In this document: positions 18,656 through 27,484 of the stretch, piece by piece
How the letters are laid out: every line of letters starts with the position of its first letter
Numbering within the stretch: position 1 is the stretch's first letter
The notes under the pieces: generated by a model
Told to the model about the DNA's origin: nothing
The model's input: the letters and a program-made list of their open reading frames with translations, nothing else
Database searches by the model: none
DNA from: Bartonella sp. ML69XJBT
GTDB lineage: Bacteria > Pseudomonadota > Alphaproteobacteria > Rhizobiales > Rhizobiaceae
Length of the DNA stretch: 64,000 nucleotides
Direction: 5' to 3'
NCBI RefSeq assembly: GCF_028618515.1
Contig: NZ_JAQITB010000010.1
Span: forward strand, 1 to 64,000
Position numbers and translations under genes: made by a program

Positions 18656-19053
18656 TTCATTTTGAAAATCTATGGTTTACGTAGTTTGAAAACAGAATAA
18701 TTTTTTTTCTTAAACGAAATAGTATTTCGATGGGAAAATTATATAAAAATCATATATTGAAGAAGAGTCGTTAGTTTAGTTTGCTAAAAGATAATGCAAT
18801 TGATTTATATCGTTAATTCTTCCGTTAATGAGGATGCGTATGATATATAAAGGAAGAAAATAAATCTGTTTCTGAAAAGTTTTTTCTCGTTGCCTTCTGT
18901 CTTTTAAGGATTTATTTCCTTTCTATAAAGCTATGGTTACATTGTGTCGTTATCGCTTTGTATGACAATTCCTCTGGGAGAGCTTTTTTTCTGAGCCAAA
19001 AGTCTATTTTAATGGAGTGGGAATTACCTGAAGTTTATCTATAGGAGATCAAA
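18656..19053. other. Intergenic region upstream of yajC, no gene seen
   Basis: About 400 A+T-rich bases with stops in all frames. In some Rhizobiales an ATPase gene occupies this place; no remnant was recognised. AGGAGATCAAA just upstream of 19054 is the yajC ribosome-binding site. Confidence 0.5.
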
Positions 19054-19500
19054 ATGTTTATTAGTAACGCTTATGCTCAAGTTGCAGGCGGTGTTTCCAA
19101 TGGGACCTCACTTGTTAGCTTTGTTCCATTCATTTTAATTTTTGTAATTATGTATTTTTTTATGATTCGTCCACAGCGTCTACAAATGAAAAAGCGTCAG
19201 GAAATGCTTGATGCTGTGCGCCGTGGTGATACCGTTATAACGGGCGGTGGTATTATCGGCAAGGTTACAAAAGTTTACCATGAGAGTGGTGAATTAGAGG
19301 TTGAGATTGGTGATGACATGCGTGTTCGGGTTATCCGTTCCACATTAACTGATGTACGTGTTAAAGGAGAACCCATTGCGGAAAAAAAATCAAAATTGAA
19401 TACTAAACCAAAAACACCACAAAAATCTAAGACTAAAATAAAGAAAAATGTAAGTGTAACTGAAGAGAAAAAAACTGGATCAGAAGAAAGTGAATCTTAA
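19054..19500 (+). CDS. yajC: Preprotein translocase subunit YajC
   Basis: Small inner-membrane accessory subunit of the Sec translocon (SecDF-YajC). One membrane helix (residues about 20-38, SFVPFILIFVIMYFFM) is directly followed by the family hallmark IRPQRLQMKKRQEMLDAVRRGDTVITGGGIIGKV. The C-terminal 35 residues are very Lys-rich (KSKLNTKPKTPQKSKTKIKK) and make the protein (148 aa) longer than E. coli YajC (110). In relatives secDF follows directly; here it does not (see findings). Confidence 0.95.
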   Translation: MFISNAYAQVAGGVSNGTSLVSFVPFILIFVIMYFFMIRPQRLQMKKRQEMLDAVRRGDTVITGGGIIGKVTKVYHESGELEVEIGDDMRVRVIRSTLTDVRVKGEPIAEKKSKLNTKPKTPQKSKTKIKKNVSVTEEKKTGSEESES

Positions 19501-20009
19501 AATATAATTGCGGCTTATGACGTTATTCTACAATGTATTTTTATAAAAATGGATAACTTCTGTATAAAAAATATTCAGCTTATGGGCAGTTTCGTAGTCG
19601 ATAAATGAACATAATCCCTTTATTTTCTGCGAATTATTGAAAGACTACTTAAAAAGTAATATTTCATTTGCTAAGTGTTGTAGTCAATCTTCCTATTTTT
19701 TGAATAAGTTTATTGTTTAAGAGAACAGAGGTTATCTGTTTTTAGTGAATAGTCTGAAAGAGTGTTTTAGCTAAATATATTGAAATGAATATGATATTTA
19801 ATAGCATCTTGTTATAAGCTTTTATAAAATCTAGAAACAGATTTTCAATTGAGTGCTTACTGTATGATCAGAAGAGTGTTTATATGAGAGATGCATCAAT
19901 TGCTATGCGAGGTATGATTACTCTAGTACTATTTATTACAGATCCTTTGCTGATTTTGAGAAGTGAGAGTAAAAATGCAATTAGTTATCAAAAATAAAGG
20001 GTACTTTTG
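19501..20009. other. Intergenic gap where secDF would be expected
   Basis: About 500 A+T-rich bases without an open frame. Many Rhizobiales have secDF between yajC and the Mth938-like gene. No SecD or SecF motif was recognised here in any frame, so the gene is either elsewhere in the genome or cleanly lost from this site. Confidence 0.45.
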
Positions 20010-20396
20010 ATGTCTCATGCCATTCAAATCCGTGAAGCTCATTTTCCAAGACGTGCACCTATTGATGCTTATGGAAATGGTGGATTTCGTTTTGCTGATA
20101 TGTCCCATAAAGGATCTATTATTTGTGTTCCATCAGGTATTTATGGTATTGACATGGGGGAACCAATTCCCACTAAAGAGGATATATCTCGAATTTTAGA
20201 AGAGGCATCTGAGATTGAGGTTTTGCTCATAGGTACTGGAGTTGAATTATTGCGATTACCTGAAGAATTACGGATGCTTTTATGGCAAAAACGGATATCA
20301 TCGGATACAATGAGTACAGGGGCTGCTGTGCGTACATTTAATGTTTTGTTGGCTGAAGATCGTGCAGTTGCTGCGCTATTGTTTGCAGTAGAATGA
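20010..20396 (+). CDS. Mth938-like (DUF498) domain protein
   Basis: A small cytoplasmic protein of the Mth938/NDUFAF3-like family. Signatures: NGGFRFADMSHKGSIICVPSGIYG, VLLIGTGVELLRLPEELR and the C-terminal STGAAVRTFNVLLAEDRAVAALL. In mitochondria the NDUFAF3 homologue assists complex I assembly; the bacterial role is not established. ATG 20010 follows AAAGG at 19996-20000 and gives 128 aa. In relatives it sits between secDF and the squalene/phytoene-synthase-like gene; here a 6-kb accessory insertion separates it from that partner at 26624. Confidence 0.85.
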   Translation: MSHAIQIREAHFPRRAPIDAYGNGGFRFADMSHKGSIICVPSGIYGIDMGEPIPTKEDISRILEEASEIEVLLIGTGVELLRLPEELRMLLWQKRISSDTMSTGAAVRTFNVLLAEDRAVAALLFAVE

Positions 20397-20859
20397 TATT
20401 TTATTTATCTCCTCTTTAGAGGAAGATATTTTTATCTCTTTTATAGCGTTTTTTCCGATGAGCTCTCTTTATGTATGGAGATTCAATACTGTCCTAATGT
20501 ATATAATTAAAAAGTGTTTTGCCTTGACAGTATAAAGGGTAGACAGCGCTAAAAAATATCGTTGTAAGCCCTATTATGTTTTTTCTCGAAAGAATAGTGT
20601 ATAGTATAACATATACCTGATATAAATACATAAACTCAAGATTGTTTTTCCCTGCATAGTATAATCATAACCTTCAAGAGGAATATCTATCATTATAAGT
20701 TTCTCAGTTACGAGATAATAATGAGAGATGCAGTTATTGCATCTCAATTTTTGAACAGAAAAAAATCTGGGCAGCGGAAGCCATTGCATTTATAGATAGA
20801 AAACTGAGATAGAAAAACAAAATCTATTAGAGAGATAATTTTTTGTATCTTAACGGAGT
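20397..20859. other. Intergenic region at the left edge of the toxin-immunity remnants
   Basis: No gene is recognised. A perfect 8-bp hairpin at 20725-20745 is listed separately. The short minus-strand open frame at 20574-20789 has no recognisable features. Confidence 0.4.
20725..20752 (+). terminator. Possible intrinsic terminator
   Basis: Arms GAGATGCA (20725-20732) and TGCATCTC (20738-20745) with a 5-base loop are followed by AATTTTT. The stem is short and lies 330 bases after the nearest stop, so its role is uncertain. Confidence 0.35.
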
Positions 20860-21150
20860 GACTTCTTAGATGAAAAGAGAAAGAAGTGTAGGGCACCAAT
20901 GTTGAAAGAATGAAAGCAGGCAGAGCTTCTATTGGTTTTGACGATCGTCCTGTTAATTTGCATCATATGCTACAAATAAAAGACGGACCTCTGGTAGAGG
21001 TTAGCTCCAGTCATTCCATCAAAAACATACTTCCGTTACTCGCATTGATCTTAACACAGAAAAATCAGCTATTAATAGAGACGAATTTGAGATGGTGAGG
21101 AGAGGTATTGGAAGAAACGCGCTGGAGTCTATAAGAATAAAGATAGAGAA
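20860..21150 (+). pseudogene. Remnant of LHH-type HNH/Endo VII nuclease toxin domain (copy 1)
   Basis: Translated across frames this gives GTNVERMKAGRASIGFDDRP, VNLHHMLQIKDGPLVEV (20955-21000) and, after a frameshift near 21010, SFHQKHTSVTRIDLNT with AINRDEFEMVRRG. That is the layout of the LHH family of HNH/Endo VII nuclease domains found at the C-termini of polymorphic toxins, including the LHH motif itself. No secretion or N-terminal toxin part is present. The copy is broken, so no active nuclease is expected. The intact SUKH gene follows 33 bases later, as in toxin-immunity pairs. Confidence 0.65.
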
Positions 21151-21182
21151 ACTAAAAAATAATCAGTTATGGAAAATAATTG

Positions 21183-21680
21183 ATGAAAACCTGTACCTTA
21201 GATGATGTTGCAGTATTAATTGATAAAGTGAATAAATATGATGGTGATATTAGCAATTTTGGTACTGCAAAAAATGTGGTTGATGATTTTGTAATTGAAA
21301 AGGCGGAGAAAACTCTCGGCTTACAGTTTACAACTTCTTATAAGGATTTTTTAAAAAATTATAAAGGCGAGGAAATTGGTGGTGATGAAGTTTTTAGCCT
21401 TTATAAGGATTATGGGGAAGGTATTCCTTTTGATAATATTGTTTACCGAAACTTAAATGCTAGAAAACGTGGTTTTGAAACGCCAGAACAGCTTGTTGTT
21501 AGCAGAACAGATTTTGGTGAAACCTTTTATTTTGATTATACGCAGTTTTGGGATGGTGAATGCCCACTCTATATCATGCTTTCATCTGAAGATTGCGAAT
21601 ATTACGCGAGTAATTTTTATAAATTTCTCTGTAAAAGAATTAAAGAAAGCGTGGGAGTTGAGATACCTGATGGTGATTAA
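21183..21680 (+). CDS. SMI1/KNR4 (SUKH) family immunity-like protein, copy 1
   Basis: 165-residue SUKH-fold protein. Family features: an N-terminal helix, AEKTLGLQFTTSYKDFLKNY (about residues 42-61), the conserved GGDEVFSLY turn, VVSRTDFGETFYFDY (about 103-117) and the C-terminal YYASNFYKFLCKRIK. SUKH proteins are the commonest immunity proteins of bacterial polymorphic nuclease toxins, acting by binding the toxin in the cytoplasm. Here it directly follows a broken LHH nuclease domain, the expected partner type. ATG 21183 is used, with TTG 21180 as alternative. It appears intact although its toxin is decayed, so it may persist as protection against other strains or as a relic. Confidence 0.75.
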   Translation: MKTCTLDDVAVLIDKVNKYDGDISNFGTAKNVVDDFVIEKAEKTLGLQFTTSYKDFLKNYKGEEIGGDEVFSLYKDYGEGIPFDNIVYRNLNARKRGFETPEQLVVSRTDFGETFYFDYTQFWDGECPLYIMLSSEDCEYYASNFYKFLCKRIKESVGVEIPDGD

Positions 21681-21715
21681 CCGATTGAAAAACCAGAGAA
21701 TCCTCCCATTCCGCA

Positions 21716-21877
21716 ACTGATACCTTTTTACAAGCGTTTTTGGAAAAAAATATGGAGGAGATGACATTGGTAGTGAGGAAATCTCTAGTTTTTCTAGCGA
21801 TCCCCTTTATTATTGCAAGTAATTTTTATGAGTTTTTATGTAAAAGGATTAAGGAAAATGTGGGCGAAGATTCATGA
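21716..21877 (+). pseudogene. Internally deleted SUKH immunity-like remnant
   Basis: A short, frameshifted piece in which SYK-FLKNYGGDEIGSEEIS-like sequence (PFYKRF, then GDDIGSEEISS in another frame) is joined to the far C-terminus ASNFYEFLCKRIKENVGEDS. This skips about 75 residues of the domain compared with the intact copies at 21183 and 25068. The stop TGA (21875-21877) overlaps the next ATG by two bases. Confidence 0.6.
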
Positions 21878-21921
21878 AAACCTATACCTCAGATGATGTT
21901 GCACAATTAGTTGATAAGTGA
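21874..21921 (+). pseudogene. 15-residue SUKH N-terminal fragment
   Basis: ATG 21874 starts MKTYTSDDVAQLVDK then TGA. This matches the N-terminus of the intact SUKH gene (MKTCTLDDVAVLIDK). The rest of the domain is missing; the four-repeat gene begins 3 bases later. It looks like a recombination junction left by deletion between repeated immunity genes. Confidence 0.6.
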
Positions 21922-21924
21922 ACA

Positions 21925-24423
21925 ATGATGCAAACCAAAGATGCAACAGAAATTTTAAAAAGACTAGGCTGGGAGCTCCATCGCGATGAAGTGGGGGATA
22001 CATTTGCTTATTATTATCTCTCCGATCGTATTGTGCATATCCTTTATGATATTGTAAATTACGGCGAGAATGGGGGAAAGTTTCGGTTGTCTGTTAATCT
22101 CACCACTGCTGCTTATTGTCTTGGCTGGGAATATGATAATGGCGAAAAATCGCAATATAAAAATACATTAATTTCCGCAAAAGATGACTTTGATATTAAA
22201 GCTTCAGATCTTTCTCTTGTAGCAAAGGCTTTGCTTGGTGATATAGAGGCTTTAAAGAGTTCTGAGGATATATCTCAGTTGTATGTACCAGAATTTTCTG
22301 ATTACAGCACAATGACGAGGTATGATCGCCTCCTTCTTTTTGCTCAAGCCTATAAAAATGGAGAATTGGACGATATTCTCGCACGCAAAAAGTTCAATCA
22401 GCGCTTGATGAATCTTACTGCAGCAAGCCGCATTCTCAAAACGCAAGGGTGGTTTTCTATGGAGCCTGGAAAATGTGGCTCTCTTTGCCGGATCGTTTTA
22501 TTAAGTTAGTTTTTGGCTTTGTACATCTCCATGATCAGTACAGTGTCCATCTTGAATCTGAAATCTGAAATATCTAACGAAGAGATTTCTTTGGCTTGCT
22601 GGTATATTCATTTTCATGGACAATGTAATCTTGTAGGTCCTACGGATATTTATCAGTCTTTTAATACACTTGGAGGGAATAGTATTCTTGATAAAGGGAT
22701 TGATATTTGTGTGGAGACATTAAACGAGCAAGAGTTGACAAAAATCTCTGAACGGATAATACAATGGGCACGTGCCCAAGATTTACAAGCATCGATAGAA
22801 AGTAAAACACTTGTTCAAAAGTATAGCTACAATATAGATATAGTTTGGCATTTGGCTTGTTTAGCATTAACTGGTAAGATTGATGTGCTGAAATCTTATC
22901 AATTTTTTTTAGAAGTAGGTACGATTTCTGAATATTTAGAAAGCAATATTGTAAAAAAGTCTGTTAAGTACGCTGTTGAATTTGCTGAAAAACATCTAAA
23001 AATCCTTCATGAGCGAGAAACAACAGAAGCACGTCTTGCTCCACAAGTTTTGATTACTTTCAATAAAGTTGCAGAGCAATTAAAACAAATGGGGTGGACA
23101 GTTTATCGTGATAAAAACTACAATCGCAATGCTTATTTCATAAGTAAAGACCGTATTATTAATATAGTGTACGAGCTTAATAAAGAAGGAGAAACACCGC
23201 TTGTTTTTTCTACAGCTTATCGGCATATATTTCCTAGTAGACCTCAATATATAAGCCCTCAAAGAAGCAGAAGAAGTTTATACAGTTTCTAGTACTGAAT
23301 TGGACGAAGGCAAACTGAAGGAGATTTGTGCAGATATTCTTGAGTGAGCAGATCGGCAAAATGTTAATCAAATCATCTATGATTATGCCGCTGTGTCTCC
23401 AGATAGTGAATATGATTTTGCACAGTTTCACCTTATTGCGCTTATTCTGATTGGGGATGTTGAAAAGCTGAAATCTTACAAGGAGAGTTTTAGAAAGGGA
23501 AATCCTTTAGGCTTTGTGAAAGGTATCACGAAATATACAATCAACAACGCTCTTAGTCTTGCACGGGGTTATCGAACGGTTTTTCCCAAAAACACTCCGA
23601 TTTTAAGCTTGGATCCACAAACAACATCTATTGCTTCCAAAACAGCATCTGTTGAGGCGACAGAGGAGGTAGAAGAAACGGATGATAAAGATGCTTCATT
23701 GACCATGGAAAGTGCTCATGCACTTTTAAAAAACCTAGGCTGGTCAACTGAGAAAATCGATGAGAATGATCATATAGCAAGCTATCAATTGGCTGATCGT
23801 GAAGTCCAAATACTTTATAACGATGAAATTGCCAAAGATTGTCCACAATTTGATAGTGCCTTTTTGATTAGCACGGGTATTCTTTCTGTTGCTTGCAAAT
23901 TCATTTATCCTACACATACAGAAGATTTCCCAGCTATACAGCTTAATTTTGAAGCCAAGGGACTGGATTTTTTGAACCAGAAGTCACTGCAGATCGTTTA
24001 ACACAGGCGCTTGATGATGCGCTAGAATGGGCAGTAAGCGCTATTGATCTTTCTGGAAGGCTTCGCTGTGATTATGGTCGAGATTCTTGGCAACAGGATG
24101 CAACGTCTAAAGCAGACAATCCGGATTATGCTTTGCTTCATCTTGGTGCCCTTGCTTTATTGGGTGATGTTGAAACTTTGCATTCTTATCAGCAAAGTTT
24201 TGCAGCAGGAGATCATTTAGGCTTTAGCGAAAGCATCCAACAGCTTCATCTTAAACGGGCTATCGCTTTAGCCAAGGAAGTAGCAAAGGTGAAGCAAGTG
24301 AGCTACGCTTTGATTGAACAGGTGACAGAAAAGCTTGATGATCAACAAGAGGTTATCAGCAAGAAGCAACCCAGCTCTTGGAGGGAGAAGTTATTAAATC
24401 TATTGAGAACAAGGAATACATGA
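21925..24423 (+). pseudogene. Broken gene for a protein of four tandem repeats of about 195 aa (unknown family)
   Basis: Four open pieces (21925-22509, 22513-23292, 23393-24001, 24133-24423) join into one repeat protein of about 830 residues once frames are corrected. Each unit (starting near 21940, 22415, 23050 and 23700) begins with LK-x-LGW-type sequence (EILKRLGW, RILKTQGW, QLKQMGW, LLKNLGW), continues with (L/S)xDR-V-xILY (LSDRIVHILYD, LPDRFIKLV, SKDRIINIVYE, LADREVQILYN), and ends in H-ALALxGDVExLKSYxxSFxxG followed by Ala/Leu-rich helices. Lesions are a frameshift at about 22460-22485 with compensation near 22560, another near 23250, an in-frame TGA at 23345 (expected Trp) and another frameshift near 23960. 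I do not recognise the family. Its place inside a toxin-immunity cluster suggests, but does not show, an immunity role. Confidence 0.7.
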
Positions 24424-24456
24424 TTATTGTGAAAAAAGCGAAGGGGATTATAAATT

Positions 24457-24807
24457 ATGAAATGGCTAAAGAAAAAAGAGTATGGGTTTGCTGAGCCTGT
24501 GGAATTTCAAGGTATAAAGGTTTATCAGGCAGATAATCTGTTTGAGCCTGAAACAGTTTCTTCTTGGAAAGAAAAAGGACAGGTAGTAGCAGGCACAAAC
24601 CTAGAAAGAATGACATCAGGAAGAGCTCCTATTGGTATCGATTATCGGCCTATCATGTTCCATCCTATGACAGACGAACAAGATGGCCCTATAGCTGAGA
24701 TTCTCTACTCATTTTATCAAAACAAGAGTTTTGTTACCCATATGAAGCCAAAGACCAATTTTATCAAAAAAGCTATTTGTTGGATTTCAAAAAAAAATCC
24801 TAAGTAG
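24457..24807 (+). pseudogene. Degenerate LHH nuclease toxin domain (copy 2)
   Basis: A 116-codon frame starting at ATG 24457. It carries the leader typical of LHH nuclease domains (FQGIKVYQADNLFEP, SSWKEKGQVVAGTNLERM, SGRAPIGID), but the active-site segment expected as NLHHMTQTQDGPIAEV reads IMFHPMTDEQDGPIAEI: the second His is Pro and the flanks are altered. The C-terminal part after SFYQNKSF is also truncated relative to the family. It is therefore probably a non-functional toxin module. It has no secretion domain and starts 33 bases after the repeat gene ends. It could still be translated as a short protein. Confidence 0.6.
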
Positions 24808-24839
24808 GAAAAAAGTGATTATTGCAAATATTGAAGTGA

Positions 24840-24990
24840 TGCCACGAAAAAGCTCTCTCTAAGCTTGAAGGATCATCCCTTAAGTTACATCATATATTGT
24901 AAATGCAAGATGATCTTACAGCCACAGTTTAGAAAAGAATTTTATCAAGAAAATATTCCTTATATTCTATCAATGTAAACCCAATTCCAT
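24840..24990 (+). pseudogene. Remnant of LHH nuclease toxin domain (copy 3)
   Basis: Positions about 24860-24960 read KLEGSS-KLHHIL-stop-MQDDLTAT, matching the NLHHMLQ-x-QDGPIAE core of LHH nucleases with an in-frame stop replacing Gln, followed by frameshifted sequence ending near 24990. It lies 80 bases upstream of the intact second SUKH gene, repeating the toxin-remnant/intact-immunity arrangement. Confidence 0.5.
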
Positions 24991-25067
24991 TGGCTATGTA
25001 GACCAATATTGATCAGTTGAAACACTATTATTAGCGAAAACACACTGTGACTTATGGAGGAAAATTT

Positions 25068-25529
25068 ATGAAAAATTATATGTTATCAGATGTTGTACAA
25101 TATATTGATACGTATAATCATGTTATTAATTTTGGCACTAAAGAGAATGCGCCTGATGATGTACGGATTAAAACAGCTGAGAAAACTCTCGATTTACAAT
25201 TTACCTCTTCTTACAAGAGTTTTTTAAAAAATTATGGAGGAGGAGAAATTGGAGGTGAAGAAATATTCAGTATTTATGAAATCTGTGCTGGTATTCCTGC
25301 GGGTGATATTGTATACCGAAATTTGCTTGATAGACGAGATGGCTTTACGAATCCCAAACAGCTTGTTATCAGCACAACTGATTTTGGTGAGACATTCTAT
25401 TTTGATTATTCTCAATTTCGGGATGGTGAATGTCCACTCTATTTCAGGTTTCCATCTGAAACTCCGCAGTATTATGCAAGTAATTTTCATGAATTCCTCT
25501 GTAAAAGAATTAAGGTTCATGCGAGCTGA
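25068..25529 (+). CDS. SMI1/KNR4 (SUKH) family immunity-like protein, copy 2
   Basis: 153-residue SUKH-fold protein, clearly paralogous to the gene at 21183: AEKTLDLQFTSSYKSFLKNYGG, GGEEIFSIY, GDIVYRNLLDRRDGF, TTDFGETFYFDY, QYYASNFHEFLCKRIK. ATG 25068 is chosen because GGAGG lies about 8 bases upstream; an in-frame GTG at 25047 would add 7 residues. Family members bind and neutralise nuclease toxins. The preceding toxin copies are decayed, so this is an orphan immunity-like gene. Differences from copy 1 concentrate in the first 40 residues and the loop after GGEEIF. Confidence 0.75.
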   Translation: MKNYMLSDVVQYIDTYNHVINFGTKENAPDDVRIKTAEKTLDLQFTSSYKSFLKNYGGGEIGGEEIFSIYEICAGIPAGDIVYRNLLDRRDGFTNPKQLVISTTDFGETFYFDYSQFRDGECPLYFRFPSETPQYYASNFHEFLCKRIKVHAS

Positions 25530-26141
25530 TTTTCTTTGTATGGTGTTTTTAGTTTCAAGGTGGAGGCGCTTAGTGGTTATTTTTCCTCGTTTTTAAAAGT
25601 GTTAACATTGCTCTATTTTAAAATAAACTAAACAACATAAAAAAGAATGCATTGTGGCTTTAGAACAAAAATTAGCAAAGTATTATGTCAAAACTATACC
25701 TCTGTTATACACAAAGAAACAATATGATAAGATTTGATATTGATCAAAGACAAATATCCTATGATGAGACAGAAATATTGGAGGAAAGAAAGAGTATAAT
25801 CAAAAAGAGGAATCTATTGGAAGCAATTGATACAGAAGATGGTATCAGTAACATAGAATAGAATATATGGGAATGAAAGCTAGAGAAAGGCATGCGCTTT
25901 GGTTGATGAAAAGAGGAAAATAACCAATAGAAAAAAAGCTTTGAAAAGTTTTTTATCTGTCTCTTATGAAATCTGCTCCATTACTATTGAAATTGGAGAG
26001 TCTATGGGAGGGGGCAACAGCTTTTCTTCAATCAATGAGATTTCATAACATACGCTGTTTTTTCATATTTTTACCTTATGTATGTGCATCATGCTTGAAT
26101 AACCTATAACGAATAAGTATTGCTTATCAAATGCCTAATTT
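25530..26141. other. Non-coding stretch at the right edge of the toxin-immunity cluster
   Basis: About 600 A+T-rich bases with stops in all frames. It may contain further remnants (for example around 25740-25870) but nothing could be matched to LHH, SUKH or the repeat family. An inverted repeat ATGAAATCT/AGATTTCAT spans about 25965-26050; it is too widely spaced for a terminator. Confidence 0.35.
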
Positions 26142-26402
26142 TTAAAACAGCGCACCAATATTTTCAAATATTTCGTTTAGTTCCTTTATAGTTTTACACG
26201 TAATGCGATGAGATATTTGGACATTGAAAGACCAAAATCCTTCATCCCTTATATGTAAAGATATCATAGGAATAAAATCTTGAGGCGATGAACGCATGCC
26301 CTCTAAAGTGATTTTTATTTGCGCGCTCATTTCATTAGAAACATGGGTATAAAGGGATAAACTTGCATGATTATTTTCCCATGAATGAATATTCATTCTC
26401 AA
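26142..26402 (-). CDS. Small hypothetical protein, 86 aa
   Basis: An open frame of 86 codons from ATG 26402. It has no signal peptide, membrane helix or known motif. The residues look like a folded beta-rich domain (ASLSLYTHVS, AQIKITLEGM, MISLHIRDEGFWSFNVQIS) followed by a C-terminal helix (IKELNEIFENIGAL), which argues weakly for a real gene. No strong ribosome-binding site is visible. It could be a remnant of a larger gene of the accessory region. Function unknown. Confidence 0.35.
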   Translation of the reverse strand: MRMNIHSWENNHASLSLYTHVSNEMSAQIKITLEGMRSSPQDFIPMISLHIRDEGFWSFNVQISHRITCKTIKELNEIFENIGALF

Positions 26403-26623
26403 GTGTCGGCATTGTAGAGTAAGTCAACTTTTAAAAGATAAAAAGACTTTATGTGTTTGGGTAAGCAAAAAATACCCATAAAAGGAATCTTAATTCATAT
26501 AGATTTATAGAGGTATATTTGAAGAATTTATTCTTCTTGTTGTGTTTTCTCATCTATCGTTTTTTTATATGAATAAAAATAGGGTATTAATTGTTAAAAA
26601 AGGAAGTTAAGAAGTGTCATAGA

Positions 26624-27484
26624 ATGATAGATTCTCTTTCTTATTATCTTGATATTTTACGTGCTACAGATCGTGATCGCTATATATCGGTTTTATTTGC
26701 GCCTAAAAAAAAGCGCAGAGCATTAGCTGCTCTTTATGCTTTTAATGTAGAAGTTTCTCGTATTCGTGAAATCGTACACGATCCGCTTATCGGTGAGATA
26801 CGGTTACGTTGGTGGTATGATTCTATTGCTCATGGTGAAATACAAAAGAGTAACAATAATCCGATTTTGGATGATTTGCTTGCTGCAATGGCTCTTTTTG
26901 ATTTACCTAAAACAGCTTTTTTACGGTACTGTAATGCGCAGATTTTGGATCTTTATCACAATCCTATAGAGACTCTTCATGATCTTAAATTCTATTGGGG
27001 TGAAACCGCGAGTATCCTTTTACAGCTTTCTTGTCAGATATTAGCTCCTAATAGAACACAAGATTTTACAGATGCTTGTGAACATGGAGGAATTGCACAA
27101 GGATTAAGTGGTGTGTTGCGCCTTTTATCATTTATGCAATCACGATATCATTATTACTTACCTGCTGATGTGCTAAAGGCTGTAGGAGTGGAGAGGAGAG
27201 ATTTAGAGTCTCATCGTGTCAGTAACGAACAGGAATACCATATTATTGAAGCTATGGTAGCGTTATCGCGAGATCATTATACAAAGTTTTATGAGCGTTC
27301 TAATGCGTTGCCTAGAATGCTTAAACCAGCATTTCTTCCATTGGCAATTATACCAGCATCTCTTCAAAGAGCGCAGCAGTTGGGAGCAGCAGTTTTTCAA
27401 GAAAGCGCAACTTTGCCGTTGATTTGGCGCTATTGGATAATAACATGGGCAGCGATAAGCGGTAATTTTCCAAAGATATCATAG
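26624..27484 (+). CDS. Squalene/phytoene synthase-like protein, NDUFAF6-like subgroup
   Basis: An all-alpha isoprenoid-synthase-fold protein (286 aa from ATG 26624; TTG 26591 is an upstream alternative). It opens with YYLDILRATDRDRYISVLFAP and ALAALYAFNVEVSRIREIV, then IGEIRLRWWYDSI, the pattern of the NDUFAF6 subgroup. The Asp-rich DxxxD prenyl-diphosphate motifs of true squalene/phytoene synthases are not visible at the first site (here VSRIREIV). It is therefore more likely a complex I assembly-type factor than a carotenoid or hopanoid enzyme; that role is known from mitochondria and inferred here. Its usual neighbour, the Mth938/NDUFAF3-like gene, is 6 kb upstream across the accessory insertion. 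Confidence 0.8.
   Translation: MIDSLSYYLDILRATDRDRYISVLFAPKKKRRALAALYAFNVEVSRIREIVHDPLIGEIRLRWWYDSIAHGEIQKSNNNPILDDLLAAMALFDLPKTAFLRYCNAQILDLYHNPIETLHDLKFYWGETASILLQLSCQILAPNRTQDFTDACEHGGIAQGLSGVLRLLSFMQSRYHYYLPADVLKAVGVERRDLESHRVSNEQEYHIIEAMVALSRDHYTKFYERSNALPRMLKPAFLPLAIIPASLQRAQQLGAAVFQESATLPLIWRYWIITWAAISGNFPKIS

Noticed and set aside
20574-20789. Minus-strand frame of 71 codons
   Set aside because: It covers a hairpin in A+T-rich DNA, with no ribosome-binding site and no recognisable motif.
20910-21098. Open frame of 62 codons as an independent gene
   Set aside because: It is one frame of a frameshifted LHH nuclease domain; the C-terminal half continues in another frame.
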